Notes under the pieces: generated by a model
The model's input: only the letters and a program-made list of their open reading frames with translations
Databases searched by the model: none
Told to the model about the DNA's origin: nothing
Origin: Solea solea
Lineage: Eukaryota; Chordata; Actinopteri; Pleuronectiformes; Soleidae
Reading direction: 5' to 3'
NCBI RefSeq assembly: GCF_958295425.1
Contig: NC_081154.1
Location: forward strand, 16,856,364 to 16,920,363
DNA: 64,000 nucleotides
Translations under genes and position numbers: made by a program
In this document: positions 13,701 through 28,700 of the stretch, piece after piece
Layout of the letters: each line of letters starts with the position of its first letter
Position numbering within the stretch: the stretch's first letter is position 1

Positions 13701-16700
13701 GTAGCTTAAAAGTGATCTTTTTTGGACACTTTTATCACTTAAACCATGATTTGCTATTCTGTTTCTTGAGCATTTTCTTTTTTTTTTGAATTTAGTATAT
13801 TTGGCTATTGCTATTAAATGCATCAGTGAAGGTCACTGCACTCTCAGTCATTTTAAATGTCTTCCCACAGCCACTCGAGGTCCAGGCCTCTGCCACAATG
13901 ATGAATTCCAATGCCAGACCGATGGTTTCTGCGTCCCGCATACATGGGAGTGCGACGGCCATCCAGACTGTGAGGACGGATCTGACGAGCACAACTCCTG
14001 CCCTCCCGTCACCTGCGGACCCAACTACTTCCAGTGTGCCAACAAAATATGCGTCCCGACAAGTTGGCTGTGTGATGGTGACAATGACTGCCGGGACATG
14101 AGTGATGAACAGAACTGCCCCACGCCCCCATTTAGTTGTCCGTCTGGACAGTGGCTGTGTCCCACTGACCAGGTGTGCATCAACCTGGACAAGGTGTGCA
14201 ACGGTCAGAGGGACTGCCCCAACGGAGCAGATGAGTCACCTATCTGCAGTGAGTGTCAGACATATTACTGATTTTAAGAGAGTAAATTCTTACTTGGTCT
14301 ACATCAGACTTTTGAAACCCAGAATCCCATTTCAGTTTCAGAACCTTCATAGTCCAATTTGTCCTTTTCTGCCTCTCGACACTTACCTTTACTACCACAG
14401 TTACTTCTTCAGCTAATGGGTGGTGCAGCAGGGAAAAGGGAACCAGTGTACCTCCCAGCACGAGTGCTTATCAATTCTAATCAGAACTCAGAGAAATTAT
14501 AGATCTTCCAAATTATTGCACTGAAACTTTGTCAATCAACGTCCAGCTCTTTGTTCTGGAATTTAACCTTGTTATCAGTTACTGTAGTGCTGCAGTGTAT
14601 CATATAGGGGTGTCACGATTCTCCAAATCCTCGATTCAATTTGATTTTCAATTTTAAGGTCACAATTTGATTCCATTTTTAGATTTGTTTAGATTAGTCT
14701 AAGATCCTTGGTTTTATGTCATGATAACTCATTTAATTTTTTTTCATTTCCCTTTTGATTGTCTACATCGTGCATGAAAGATATAATTTTCATCATTTGT
14801 TTGCAAATTTAAATAATATATTAACGGTATGAACGTAACAATAACCAGTCAATTGGAAACTAACTGCAAAAAGAAGTTTTGAGGATTCTGATTACTGAGT
14901 ATTTCTCCTTGACAGTACAAATAAATCAAGGTTTTCTTAACAAAAATGAAAAGTAAATAGATAAAAATAACACTTCACAATTGTGTGCTGAGTCAGCCTT
15001 GTATTACTTCCAGAACTACACTGCTATATTATTATACAACAGATCTTAACTGAACTGTTGTGTCATTTTCTGAAGATCAAGATGATTGCGCACTGAACAA
15101 CGGGGGCTGCAGTCACGACTGTATCCAAGGACCTTTTGGGGCCCAGTGCACCTGTCCACCAGGGTTTCATCTCAATGACACCAAGAACTGCGAGGACATC
15201 GACGAGTGTCTGATCCCGGGGTTCTGCAGCCAGCAGTGTTACAACGAGAGAGGAAGCTTCAGGTGCTACTGCTCACACGGCTACCTCCTGGAGCCTGATG
15301 GACGCACCTGCAAGGCTACAGGTGAGCACCAGAAGCTTGAGATGACTTCATCATCATATTTGTTCAGTACTTCCTCCATGACTGAAACACAGCGGCAGGG
15401 TCTGTGATGCCGGTCGCGATCAGCAGTGCTGTCACTAAATTCACCAGACTCCTGGTAGTTGTTGCAGATTAACCCAGGTTTTTTTGGATTGTTAAGTAGT
15501 TTTAACTGATCTACAGTTCGGCATTGTTCGGCTTGATTTCTGTGTCAGACGTCTCTTCCTGTGACGGTACTCTGGCCAATCAGTGGCCGGAAGTCTGACC
15601 AATCATCGCATCGTACCTACTTGCACGCGTTTGGAAACTGGCTGGAGCAGGTACTAAAGGTAGTACCTGGTGGAAACGCTACTTAAACCATGTCATGGCG
15701 AGGCGAGTGGAGCCGGTGGATATACGCCATAAGTGACGACTGACTAACAATGGAGCTGCCTAAGATTGAGCCCTTTATGGCTGCATTTACATTGCAGATC
15801 TTGACGTCCAATTCCAATGTGTTGCATGTATCCCATTTTTGGAGGATTTGCTTACATCTGTGTATTTTGCTATGTGTAGATATTGACACAGCAAGACACA
15901 AAAATGGACAAGAAACCCAATTCCATTATCTGCCCTTAGATCAACTTTCTGCTGTACTTCTGGTCACAAAGCGTAGCCAGATAATTGCCAACCATATCAA
16001 CATGAAGCCACCACAGATGAATCCCGTGATCAGCGGCTCCAGCATCGTGACTGTCGACTTTGACAGCGTGACGTCCAAAATCTACTGGGCAGACGCCTCA
16101 CAGAAGAAGATATGGAGCTCCAACAAGAATGGCACCGACAGACGTGAAGTAAGAGACGTCGAGATGGATAAAAGCAAAGCTGTGGAATGTTTTTTTCATT
16201 ATGAATAGTGTTTAACAAATCTGCTCTAGGTGTTCTCCAGTGGTCTGATGGTTCCAGAGAGTGTAGCCGTGGACTGGGTGGGTCGTAATCTTTATTGGAC
16301 GGATTCTGTCATGGAGAACATTGAGGTGTCCACTCTCGATGGCCACTTCCGCAAAGTCCTCCTCTCTAAGAATGTAACCAGCCCCCGTGGACTAGTTCTG
16401 GACCCTCGCAACTAGTGAGACTGGAATTTGTATTTTCTATATTTTAGAATGTTTTTATTTATATAGCAGTGTTCTTTTGATGCCTAGTCTAGAATATATT
16501 GTAATAAAGTCTCTTTCCTTTAGCACTAATCTGATGTTCTGGTCAGACTGGGGTCAGAACCCCAGGATCGAGCGCGCCTACATGGATGGAACATTAAGAC
16601 AAATCATTGTCAGCACTAAGCTCTACTGGCCCAATGGTCTGGCCCTGGACTACACCACACGCAGGGTCTACTTTGCTGATGCCTACCTCAAATATATTGA

Positions 16701-19700
16701 CTACTGTGACTATGATGGCAAGAACCGCCATCAGGTCATGGCAAGTGACATGGTAGGTTTGGTTTGATTCTGTTTTTGATTAAAAACACAAGAGGGATAT
16801 TTCCTCTCACAGAGTGTAGAGCAGGGGTCTCAAACTCAAATGACCTGTGGGCCACCGACTGTCTCGTCTGGTCAGTCGGGGGCCAGTCAAGTAAAAAACT
16901 GGGAAAAGCAACAGGTGGACGTTATGAGCTCAAAATCACATATTAATATACCGTATTAATTCCGTTTTTTATATGTACTCTTGCCTCGTGTGAGCTTTTC
17001 TGTCTTTCATCATTATTCTGTACAACACTGGTCCACTGTGTTTGTTTTGTGCTTTACAAATAAAGTTGGATTGGATTGGATAATTTCAAAATCTAAGGGC
17101 TTGTTTTAATATGCAACAATAAAAAAAACATATTCATGATGCAAAATTAATCTATTAATTTAAAAATAAAAACAAATAGAAATGACTCGTTACAACTTGA
17201 TATTTTTTGGAGGGCCACATAAAATCGATGTGGACCCCGGGCCGCCAGTTTGAGACCCCTGGTGTAGAGACACTCTAAACTGTGACCGTAGGTGTGAATG
17301 TGAGAGCAATGGACTGGTGACCTCTCCAGGGATAAAGGGTAGATGATGGATGATTAAGACTGCATGGTATTTTATAAGTATCTCAAAGCGGGGGGGGATG
17401 TCCCACTTGAGAATGGTCATTAATGTATAAACATACTACAGTCACACTGACCTCTGTGCATTTCCTCCTCACACCAGGTTCTCCAGCACCCACATGGCAT
17501 GACCATCTTTGAGGACAGCATCTACTGGTCTGAGCGTTACACCAGTAAAGTGATGAGAACGAACAAATTTCACGGTGGTAACATCACCACTCTGATGAAC
17601 AACGTCTACCAACCCATGGGCATCGTTATGGACCATCCCATCAAACAACCTATGGGTAATTACCAAAACCGCTGACATTCATATTTTTAACTTAAATCTG
17701 TTAGCAGCAATGTCATCTTTTGGCTAACATCTTGTTAGCTTCCCTACATTATCTCACAAAGTGTTTGTTAGGGGGAGCACACCGAACGAACATTCGTGCC
17801 AAGATCATTTTTGTGTGCATTCGTGTCTGGCGCGATAGTCTGACTGCAAACTTTGTTTCTTAGTTTTTTTTAAATTGTCTCTGTAGATGAAACTTCTAGA
17901 GTCGTAGAGCTCTGGGTGTGAACACACAGAGGTGATACATTTTTCCTCCAGCGTGAAACAAACTTGAGTCTGACTGGCCACTGGGCATGGACGTGACATC
18001 AATCATAGAATCTCAACAACGTCATTGAATGAGGCAAAGTTTTGGCCAACGTTGACATTTTTAACGCGCTAGTTGGCTTATTCAAGTCAAGGAAGATTAT
18101 TTTTAAATAAACATTTCTGACATGAGAGAATTTCTTTGCCCAGTTTGTCTGGTTTTTGTGGCTAGATTTACAGGCTTGTTTTAAGTAAGATTAGTTTTAA
18201 GCAAGCTTAACCCATTTGCTGTTCCTTAAAACAAGAAATTTTAAATAAGCTATGAAATCTATCTCCTGATCTACCATTGTAGTGAAAAGCATCCTGCACC
18301 ATTGAAGACCTAACAGTGTAGTCTAAAGCACAAATTAACAGCCTCATACAGACGGCAAAGAAAGATTATGGGAGTCCATCAAAACCTGAGCCTTCAAGAC
18401 ATTGTCTAACAAACCATAATCAGTCAGGCATAAATACTAAAAGTACTACTAAAAATATTAACAATACTAATAATCAGAAGAAGACAAACAAGAAATAGAG
18501 GAGACAAAATCAATGCATAAAATGTGTAGTATGTATAATATAAGCCCATGTTAAATGCTACGTCTGATTAAAGGTGACATTGTGGTTTTGGGGATTTGTT
18601 TTCAGCCATCAACCCATGCAGAGAGCACCTGTGCACTCAGCTGTGCCTGCTGTCAGGCCTGAGACCCAGGTACTACACCTGCCACTGTCAGTCTGGCTGG
18701 AAGCTGGATGCCGACAAACGCACCTGTGTCAAAGGTAAGTATTAAACAGCAGCGATCTCTGTGCTACCAGATCTAACCGGGTGGAAATCTTAGAGTGAAT
18801 ACACTATGTGGATGAAAATGTGTCCTCTAATTTTGACTGATATTCATTTGGAAGTGTTACTGTACTCAGAGTTTCATGGTTGATAGCCAGGTTGACAGCC
18901 ACCTCTATTACAGTTGCTTGCAACACAGGGATTCATACTCATGTATGTCAAAACTATTAATTAGGTACAGTAATTTTTCATTTCAATTAAATAGTTTTCT
19001 GGATGTCCTGGATCTCTCCAGCCCCAGTGTCAGGGGTTTGAGTCCCATCTCTTCCAGTCTGTATTTTAAATGTTCCTGGTGAAAGACACTGAGCAGCTGT
19101 GTGTACGTGTGCGAGTGTGTCACTTCCAAACAACACAATTTCTTTATATCGCGCTTTTCTAGGCTTGATGATGACCCAACGCTGACGCTGCTTTACCCTA
19201 CAGTTGTGCCATTCACCCATTCACGCTGCTGACACAGCAGTCAGGGGCAACTTGGGATTAAGTGTTTTGCCCACAAATGTGGACCAGAGGAGGCGGGAAT
19301 CGAACCCCCACACTTTCGTGGAGGTTTGATTTGACTGCTAAGACACAAACAGCTAACACCAACAGTGGCGGCTAACTTCACAACATTATCACTTCTGGTT
19401 AAACTCCAATAGCATTATGGGTAATGCAGAAATTTTATGAAATTAAACCGTTGCCTTTTGAAGGGTTTTCCACGCTTATCACCAACCACATATGTCAAAA
19501 TATAATCTTTCACGTTAATGCTCTGCATGGATTATATTACTGAATAAATGTACTAAATAATCACTGACTATTTAATTACCATTTAGAGCCCTGTTTTGCC
19601 TCCGAACAGCTTGGCATCTTCTTCTTTTTTTGTCCTCCACATCACGTGTACTCCCATTCTGTCATAGATGACGCTCCCTTCCTGATGGTGGTGAGAGATT

Positions 19701-22700
19701 CGGTGATTTTTGGCATTCCTCTCGACCCCGCCGACCCTTCAAACAACGCAATGACCCCCGTGTCTGGCATCAGCCAGGGACGTGACATTGACTTTGATGA
19801 CCAGGAGCAGTTTGTCTATTGGGTGCAGGGCACTGTGAGTACTGATCTTGGAAGGGTGCAAGAACCAGCTCAAAACACAGATACTAACACACACTGAAAA
19901 CATGTCTGCCAGCAGGAACATAAGAAAAAATTTATTTTAGTCAATTAAAAAAAAACTCACCTTACCAAATCAATGCTGCCTAAATCTATAATGTTGATTT
20001 CGGTCTACAGAGCTTCTTATGATGAATGCTATCTGACTTTGCTCTTATATCAGGGTTCTATATGGCGGGTGAAAACCAGTGGTACCAACAGGTCAGAGTT
20101 CGCTCCGGCTGCCTTCATGGGATCACCCTCTGGACTTGCTTTTGATTGGATAAGCCGGATAATGTACTACACCAATCCTAGTGCAAAAACCATAGAGGTA
20201 AACACCACAGACAAAATGTCTCTTTTTATTTATCTTTTTTTATTTAAAAAAAAAAAAGTGTCAGTTAGTGTGTGTCAGTGCGTGTAAATAAACAAAACTT
20301 CACTCAGGTGATCCGCGTCGATGGGAAACAACACTACAGGAAGACCCTCATCACCTCCACTGGCAAACCAGAGGGAGTGGGAGAAGCCATGGGAATAGCT
20401 GTGGATCCAGTAGGAGGGTAAAGCATTACGTTCACTGAGAAACAAAAGCCTATGGTATATTTGTCTGATTTTAATTAAAGACCATGGATAGGAATGAAGA
20501 TTTTGTTGAGGAAAAGCCAGAAACAGAGTCACAATCAATAAAGCTGTCAGACTTACAAAATGTTCATGAAGAAAACAGGTGGTGTGAAATTGAGAATGAG
20601 TCAGTTAGTGCTGGCCTTTATGAAAGCAGACATGACATTTTAGCCAATGTGAACATGTTTTTTGTTATTTTAGGTAGTTATTATCATGATAATGTATGTT
20701 CAAGTGTTTATTTCCCCCAGTAAGGTGGTTTTAATGCATTATTTGATTCTATAAACACAGCCTGACCTCCTCGAGCTTTTATTTTGGTACATCCGGTTAC
20801 CGGCAGTGTGAATTTGCATATTAGCTAAATATTTAGTTTCACCCGAAAGATTTAGATTTAGCATTTTTGTTTAGATTTAACATTTATGTTTAGCATTTAG
20901 ATTTAACATTTAGGTGTAACATTTAATATTTAGATTCAACTGTTTAATACATTTTTAAAAATATACAAATATTATATTACAAAAATTATTTTACAAATAT
21001 TGTTGTAAATGTGCTAAAAACTGACTTCACACCACTTTTTCAAACATTGTTTGAAGCTAAATGTGACAAAATGTTGCAGTTATTTTCAGGATGTGCCACT
21101 TTATAAACGGCACCCCACACTTGGGACCCATATATTGTCAGTCTGAATATAACCCTTATGGGGCCCACATGAACATACTGGCTGTGTTATGACGAATTAA
21201 GGCATATTTATCTATGCATGACACAATAATGGAAATGAATCGTCAATCACATATATAGTCTTTGCTAATTTCCCAGGAAATCACAGCAACAATTGGAAAA
21301 AGTGCACATGCATGTGTGAGAGGACTGTAGAAGTTGTGTTTCTGACTGAACTCGATCTTCATTTAAATGGCCAGGAGTGAAATAAATGACTCTACCCCTC
21401 TGAGATATCTTCAGTCATCACTCACATTCCAACTCTCTCTCTGCAGGAAGTTGTTTTGGACAGACAAGGGCTCAGACAGTGGAGTCCCTCCAAAGGTTGG
21501 CAGCGCTGACATGGATGGGGGAAACCTCCGGAACCTCTTCACGGGCAACATGGCCAACATAGGATTCCTCACAGCAGACCTATCTGCTCGTAAACTGTAC
21601 TGGGGTGTAGCAGGCTCAGGAGTGGTAGGTACAAGTAAAGAACAAAGGTTTTAGTCAAATATTGGACATGTTCATGAAGTTGACATATTGAGGTTAGGTT
21701 GCCAAATTTTTTTTTTTAATCAAAGTAATAACTGCTTTAGTTCATCTTTATTCATCTCTATGATGGTCTAGATTCAGCTCCTTCCTGCAACTCCCCCACC
21801 CCCTTTTATTTTTGCTCAGATTGAAAGTGGCACCATGGATGGAGTAAGTCGGGTGAGGGTGGTCAGTAGTCTGTCTCATCCGTGGGGGCTGACAATTTAC
21901 CAGAACCACCTCTACTACACCGACCTGGACTATGAGGTCATCGAGAGGGTGGACAAGGACACCGGAGCCAACATGGTGGTGATGAGGAGCGGCATGTCTG
22001 GTCTGCGTGCTCTCAAAGTGCACGCCAGAGACAGTATGTGGATTTGCTGTTGTTTTTTTCATAAATGTCTGTCCTTAAACTTTTTTGATGCTTTTATCTA
22101 AGCCAATTAGTATGCAACAGTTTTTTTTCCCCTAAGAGTGAATATGTGAGTAGGACTATGGTGTTCTCACATATTCACTCTATTCACAAGGAGAGAAAGA
22201 GTGAGCACCACGTGCATTTCATATCTGAACATCGTTTTTTTGTTGAGAAGGCTTTTTACCATTTAATTGCTAATAAACATCTTCCCAGAGTTTTATGGGG
22301 ATTGATTTAAAAGCAAAGCTTTTAATAAACAACCTTATATAAAATGCATTGGTCAAACTATTGTAAGTAGATTAAATTGTTTTAAAAATCGAGCACAACA
22401 TATAGATATGTAAGTGTCAATGATGATCAAGATTTACTCATGAAGACAAGCATCTGAGTATCTCAAGTAGAAAAAAGTAAAAAAAAAAAAAAACATATGT
22501 AGAATAGAAAAGAATAGAATTGATTTTCTTGTATAATTTTGTTCATTTTGGCCAGGTTTACCGCAAAATATATTTTCATCTCAAGGGACCTCCTGGTCAA
22601 AAATTGTTTGAATGAAATAAAACAATTAAAGAAACCGAGATTAAATTAGATGTCACATTAATGAGTGTCACATTATCGGTAACAGTGCAGCTTTTTTCTT

Positions 22701-25700
22701 CTGTATGCTGCGCTCACATTTTCCACTAATAATCACCTAATCCACCGCTCCCCGTCTCTCTGCTCCCCCCCCAGACTCAGCAGGGACGGCAAATGCCTGC
22801 AGTTCCAACAATGGCGGCTGTCCTCACCTCTGTCTGCCCAAACCAAACAATCAGAAGACCTGTGCCTGCACCACAGGATTTAACCCCTCTCAGGATGGCA
22901 CCCGCTGTGAACAGTATGAATCCTTCGCCGTCATCTCCACCCCCAAGTACATCCGTGGTTTCCACATAAACAGCTCAGATCACTCGGAGGCTATGGTGCC
23001 TGTTGGTGGACGTATGTTGACTTCATATTAGTCTGTATTTGATGTTTTACAACCTGTTAATTGATGACCATAAATGCCAATCTTGTGTTCCCTCTTTGTA
23101 GCTTCCTACTCCATTAAGGGGAAGCTGGACCTCCATATTGAATCTGGCTTTGTGTACTGGACCGATAACACCACGTCCACATCCTACAGGGGCATCTTCA
23201 GGGCCAAAACAGACGGTGGAGATTACAGTGATGTCATCAATTCAGGCATTGGAAGAGGTGGCATCCAAGGCCTTGCTGTAGACTGGGTTGCAGGTAGGAA
23301 ACCACTCAATTTTATTCATTCTTTAAAAAGGGAATGGGTAGATTCCTGGGATGGATTATGAGCCAGTGAGCCCCTGAACACTGACAAGAGAAGGCCCCCC
23401 CCATGCACGCCAATCCAATTGTAAAATTTCACAGCAGTACAAAGATTTATTTATATTTCCTACCCATATGCTGCTTTTTTATCATACTGCACTAGTCTAC
23501 CTCACTTCTCATGTCAATTCTTGTACATACTGCACCTTACTGCCCTTTTGCACTTCTGGTTAGATGCCAACAGCATTTTGTTGTGCTTGTACTTGCAATG
23601 ACAATAAAGTTGAATCTAAAAGAAAAAAAAAACGGTGTTGTGTGGCTTCAGGGCCCCATTCAAATATTGGGATGAATAACATAGTAGCGAAGATATCAGG
23701 ATAGTAGACGAGAAGCTTGGGCTTCAGGACCCCCTGAGCCCTAAGAGGCCCCTGGGCCGGGGCCAGCTAGGCACATTTCGTAATCCATCCTTAAATCAGA
23801 CACAACCCTAACCTCACGCTTTCTGTGGGCCACAACCCTAACCTTATTAACACTTATGCGTAGTTAAGTTGAAAAATTGTGGTGCGCAAAAAATGTACCT
23901 ATGGATCGTATCTAAGGGGATGATAAAGCCAATAGTTACGTTTCAGTTGGGAGACAGGTTGAAATCCATCCCAGTTGCTCCTGCTCTTCCCCTATATCTT
24001 TACTGGCCATGTTGGGAATTCATGACAGTCACTTTTTGTGCTTAGATCCCAGGTGCCCATATCATGACTATGCACATGAAAAGCTAAAACACATTCGACA
24101 ACAAACCCTCCGTACTTACCATTCCACCATTATCTCTGCAAGGAAGCATTGATTGATTCCTTTGAGCACTACAGTTCTATTACAGTGCAGTTTCATTTTT
24201 ACACATTAGAGGCAGGCCATCACGTTCCTTGTCGGTGAAGAGCTGCTTCATGGTTCTGGAAGTGCGTACATGCTTGCGGTTGCATTCATACTACTAGCAG
24301 TTTGCCCTTGATCGTATGTCCTTGTATTCTTTGATTGCACAGTTGATGTTTGGTTACCAACTACCTTCCTCATATAACCTAATAGATAGATTTCATGGTT
24401 ACCGTCTTTGTCACTGTCTTTTCACCAAAACATGAGTGCGCCACCAACTGGAAAGAAAAGTGTTGGTAAGAATGTACAGTCCACACGGACTCAAACTGCA
24501 CATGTGCTATAGTCATCCACATTCTGCATGTACCACTATGGACATGGACATTGGTATTGTCCAAGAGGTCCAAACCAAGAGGTTAGATCGTGTACTGTTT
24601 GAGAGTGTTATTTGATAGGCTGCCTGATGCAACTCCATTCATTCATTCATATAAAGTGAATGAGGAGCATTTCAGTTGACACCTCCACCATGTGCGTGCG
24701 AGTCCATTGTTCTGCTTTAACCCAATATATTCCTTACATGCACTGGCGTTAACATTGTCCTCTTTTCCATTTCACCTTTCATTTATTTAGGTAATTTATA
24801 CTTCACCAATGCCTTTGACAGCGAGACCTTCCTGGAAGTGTTGGCCATCAACACCACCTACCGAATGATTCTACTTAAGTCCTCTGAGGACCGGCCCCGT
24901 GATGTGGCCGTCAGCCCCAAGCTACGCTACCTCTTCTGGACTGATGGCGGCCAAACACCCAAGATTGAACGCGCTCTCTTGGATGGCACTAACCGCACAG
25001 TGTTGGCATCAGAGAGCATTGCTTCACCTCGCGGCTTGACTGTGGATTACACTAATGACTTCCTCTATTGGACCGATGATGTTCTTGATATGATCTCCCG
25101 TATGGCCGTAGACGGCACTCAGAGGCAGATCGTCAGGTATGGGAGTCGGTATCCGTCTCCAACAGGAATGGCTATATTGGGGAACTACATGTTATGGGTG
25201 GATAACAAGCTTGGGAAGCTCTTCCAAGCCAGCAAAGACCCAGCCAATACCAACCAACCAGAGGTAAAATAAAAATGAAATGACAACTTCTTGTTTGTTG
25301 CAGCCCATAGCGTTCCCATCCCTACTCTCTGTCACCTTATTAGCACATTTGGTGAGGGGCGAGCATTTGCTTACTGACAAACTGTCTAACCGTGACTACC
25401 CTGTTTCTGGCTCCTGGTTGGATAAAGTGTTATTTAGGATTTGTAATTACTTTAAAAACATAGTTTAACTCAACCAACCAAAGCATTTTACTGACTCCTT
25501 ATGTCTCAAATTTCAACTAGTCAAAACCACATTAACATTGTTTAACTCCTTGCACCGATAATGATTTATAATGATTTAGAGGTTTGCTAACAATTGTATC
25601 CAAGCCAGGTTCAGAGATGAGTGACAGGTAGACAAATTGCTTCTTTTAACAGAAGTAAACATCAGTATAGGAAATGTAGCAACACTTTCTATGCCACTGA

Positions 25701-28700
25701 ATGAACAATATTCCCAATTTCCCCAGGTAATTCGAGACAATCTTGATGGGGCGATGGACGTCACCATCTTTGATGCTCATGTCCAGCCCACATCTGCAAA
25801 CCAGGTGGGCTTTCACCCATGCCAAGAAGATAACGGACGCTGCCAGCAGCTCTGCTTCGCCATCGCTGGCCAGGAGAAACCGAAATGTGGTTGCGCACAT
25901 GGGTCGCTCCTTAGTAATGGGGTAACATGTGGTTATGGACTAGACGAGTTTCTGGTTTTCACCACAGACTACACACTGAGCAGCCTTAGGCTGGACCCTG
26001 CAGACCACAGCACTCCCCTCCCATCAGTGAACTTAGGGTACAACATGATGGGTTTGGATTATGACTTCAAGGAGAAGCGGATTTTCTTCTGCCAGTACAT
26101 GGGGATTGGTCGAAGCAGGATTGCCTACATCAGTACAACCTCTCCCACCAGCCCCCCTGTCAATATAGCTACAAGTGAGTTAAGCAGTTTACTGTGTTGA
26201 CATTGTGGAATAACACCTTTTAACACGTTTTCTTGCGCTAAGCTAATTTTTTTTTCTTTCAATTCCCTCTCTTCTGCTTTACTGCACAGATTTAGATGAT
26301 CCAGAGGGACTGGCATATGATTGGGTCAATGAACGTCTCTATTTCACTGACTACTATAGAGACAATGTCCAGTCCATCGGGTTGAATGGGATGAATCGCT
26401 CCATTATCGCCCAAGCAAACAGCCCCAGAGGCATTGTTGTCGACCCCTGCTACGGGTAAAAGCAACTAGCAACATTATTTCATTAACACATTCCCACCAA
26501 CCACAGCTTTGAGAGGATTGCAAGGTTTTAATGGTATGAACGTCAATAAATTACAATGACCAGCCACCACACAAGAACTTTTACTGTTGTGACATATCTA
26601 TGTATGAGCTGATGTAGATGTATACAATGAGCTGAGTCCTGGTCTGAGGAGTTGGTTTTCCTGTGTTAAGCCATGCATTAATGCATCCTCGTAGCACTGG
26701 AGTGCATAACCAAGTGACTCCTCTGGATGTGAGGTGTGTGGTCCTTGGGATGAACGAGTGAGTCTGTATGTAAATTCCTTTGGGAATGAATCTATTTTAT
26801 CTAATCTCATCTTGTCTGAGGTTGTTGCTGAGTTTGAAAAAGCACAGGGATATGATGTTTGTTGAATATCCTCCTGAGTTTTTCAGGTATACCAGACACA
26901 ATGGGATGACAATCTTTCTCTTTACTGTCCACTGGCTTGGAAATATTCTTTCTGGCCTTGGTGGCAGTTTTCACAAAGGTCCTGTTGGGGTATCCACAAG
27001 TTTTGAGTCCCTGTTTCATGTTTTGGTGTTTCTTCTTTTGACCTTGGGCACTAGTGGGTGCTAAAGTGATCCGATCGCCCCTAACTTCAGTGGATGGTGT
27101 GAATCAAAAGAAAAAAATAGTGCTCTCTGTGTGTTGGCTTCCTGTAAACTCTGGTGTGAATGCTCCAGTATCCATATGAACGTCACCATCCAGAGAAGGC
27201 AAGTGGTTGTCACATCTTCCCTGCTGAATTTGATATTTCCATCCACAGAGTTGATGTGCTGTATAAACTAAGCACTTCCTGGATTTTGGATTTTTTTGGG
27301 GGGGGGTGTTGTACTCTACTTTCTCCATGTGGACTGTCGCCACAATAGGTAATACTGGCGAATCCATAGCATATCAACATTTCTGCCTGTAGAAATTCGC
27401 TTTGTATTGGAAAAAGGTGGTGTACAGTCAGGAAAAGGAAAAGATTGTCTGGGACACCTTACTTTTTTTGTTACCACAGTCAGACCAAATAATTGGAAGA
27501 TGATGGATGGATGCCCTTGGTGGAGACCTTTGTTGCCTTTCCTAATTGCTCTCTTTCTTTATTCTTTCTGCCCAGTTACCTCTACTGGACTGACTGGGGT
27601 TTTCCGGCAAAGATCGAGAGGGCAACACTGGGAGGAAACTTTCGCGTTGCTATTATTAACAGCAGCCTGTCAACACCCAATGCTCTTTCTCTGGATTACA
27701 AAGAAAGAATGCTCTACTGGGCTGATGCATCATTGTATGTGCCTGTTTTTTATACCGTACACTGCACTACCCTACTGTAGACGTTTTGGACAACATTCTT
27801 TCTCCCTTCTTCCCATAGAGACAAGATAGAACGAGCTTCTCTGACCGGACAAAATCGACAGGTGATTGTGCAGGGTGTCATGTACCCATTTGCCATGACA
27901 GTCTTTCAGCAGGACATTTTCTGGACTGACTGGACTGAGAGAGGCATCTTCCGGGCCGGGAAGGACGATGGCTCTGGCTTTGCGGTGTTAGCCCAGGATA
28001 TGCAGTACCGACCAAACGACATCCATGTTTACTCTGGGTCCAATCAAGAGAGCTGTACCAGCTCCTGTCAGCAGTTCAATGGCGGCTGTAGTCATGTCTG
28101 TGTTTCAGGTAAGGGAAAGCTTTACCAAAGCTGCCATGAGTAGTAAAATCTTTTGTCATGGCTAATGCTAATGTTTGGCTAACCTTCTGTGCAATGCTGC
28201 TTGTGAGGTTGACAGCTTAACCTGCCAAACAGAGAAGAATACCTTTTTTCTGTAGAGTTCTGGCTTCTGAATAAATAATTAAATGAAGTTTCTCTTATGC
28301 TGTGTTTCTACTGAGTGCAGCGGTTCGGTTTGGAACAGTATGGTACCATTCCGTTCTACGGTACTCTTTCCTTGGGGAACCAGAGTAAGATGATACTGTA
28401 CTACAGAAAGTGTAAATGTCCCAAAGAAGTCCAGGCAAACGCCTACAGTCTATTCTCATATAAAGCTTTGTCTTGTTGAGACATTTAGCCACAAACCGAG
28501 CAAGAAAAAACAGCTGCTGGATGTCCTCTACTACCGCCTGTTGTGTCACGTTTGATGTCACTGTTCATTGTCGTCACACCGGTATGACGTAGCATTGTGC
28601 GCCCTTTGGGCACAGCCCACACCCTGCCAACCAAGTAAAAAGGTACTGTTCTCAGTTGTAACACAAGCCTCCCCCAGGGCGTTACCATTCAAAACCGTAC

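Noticed and set aside
15750..15939. Longer exon 17 starting at 15880
   Set aside because: In phase, but it would add 20 residues without family resemblance; the acceptor at 15939 gives the expected EGF-propeller link.
27407..27829. 140-residue open frame over exon 32
   Set aside because: Wrong frame for the exon; the coding frame YLYWTDWG is the one in phase with exons 31 and 33.
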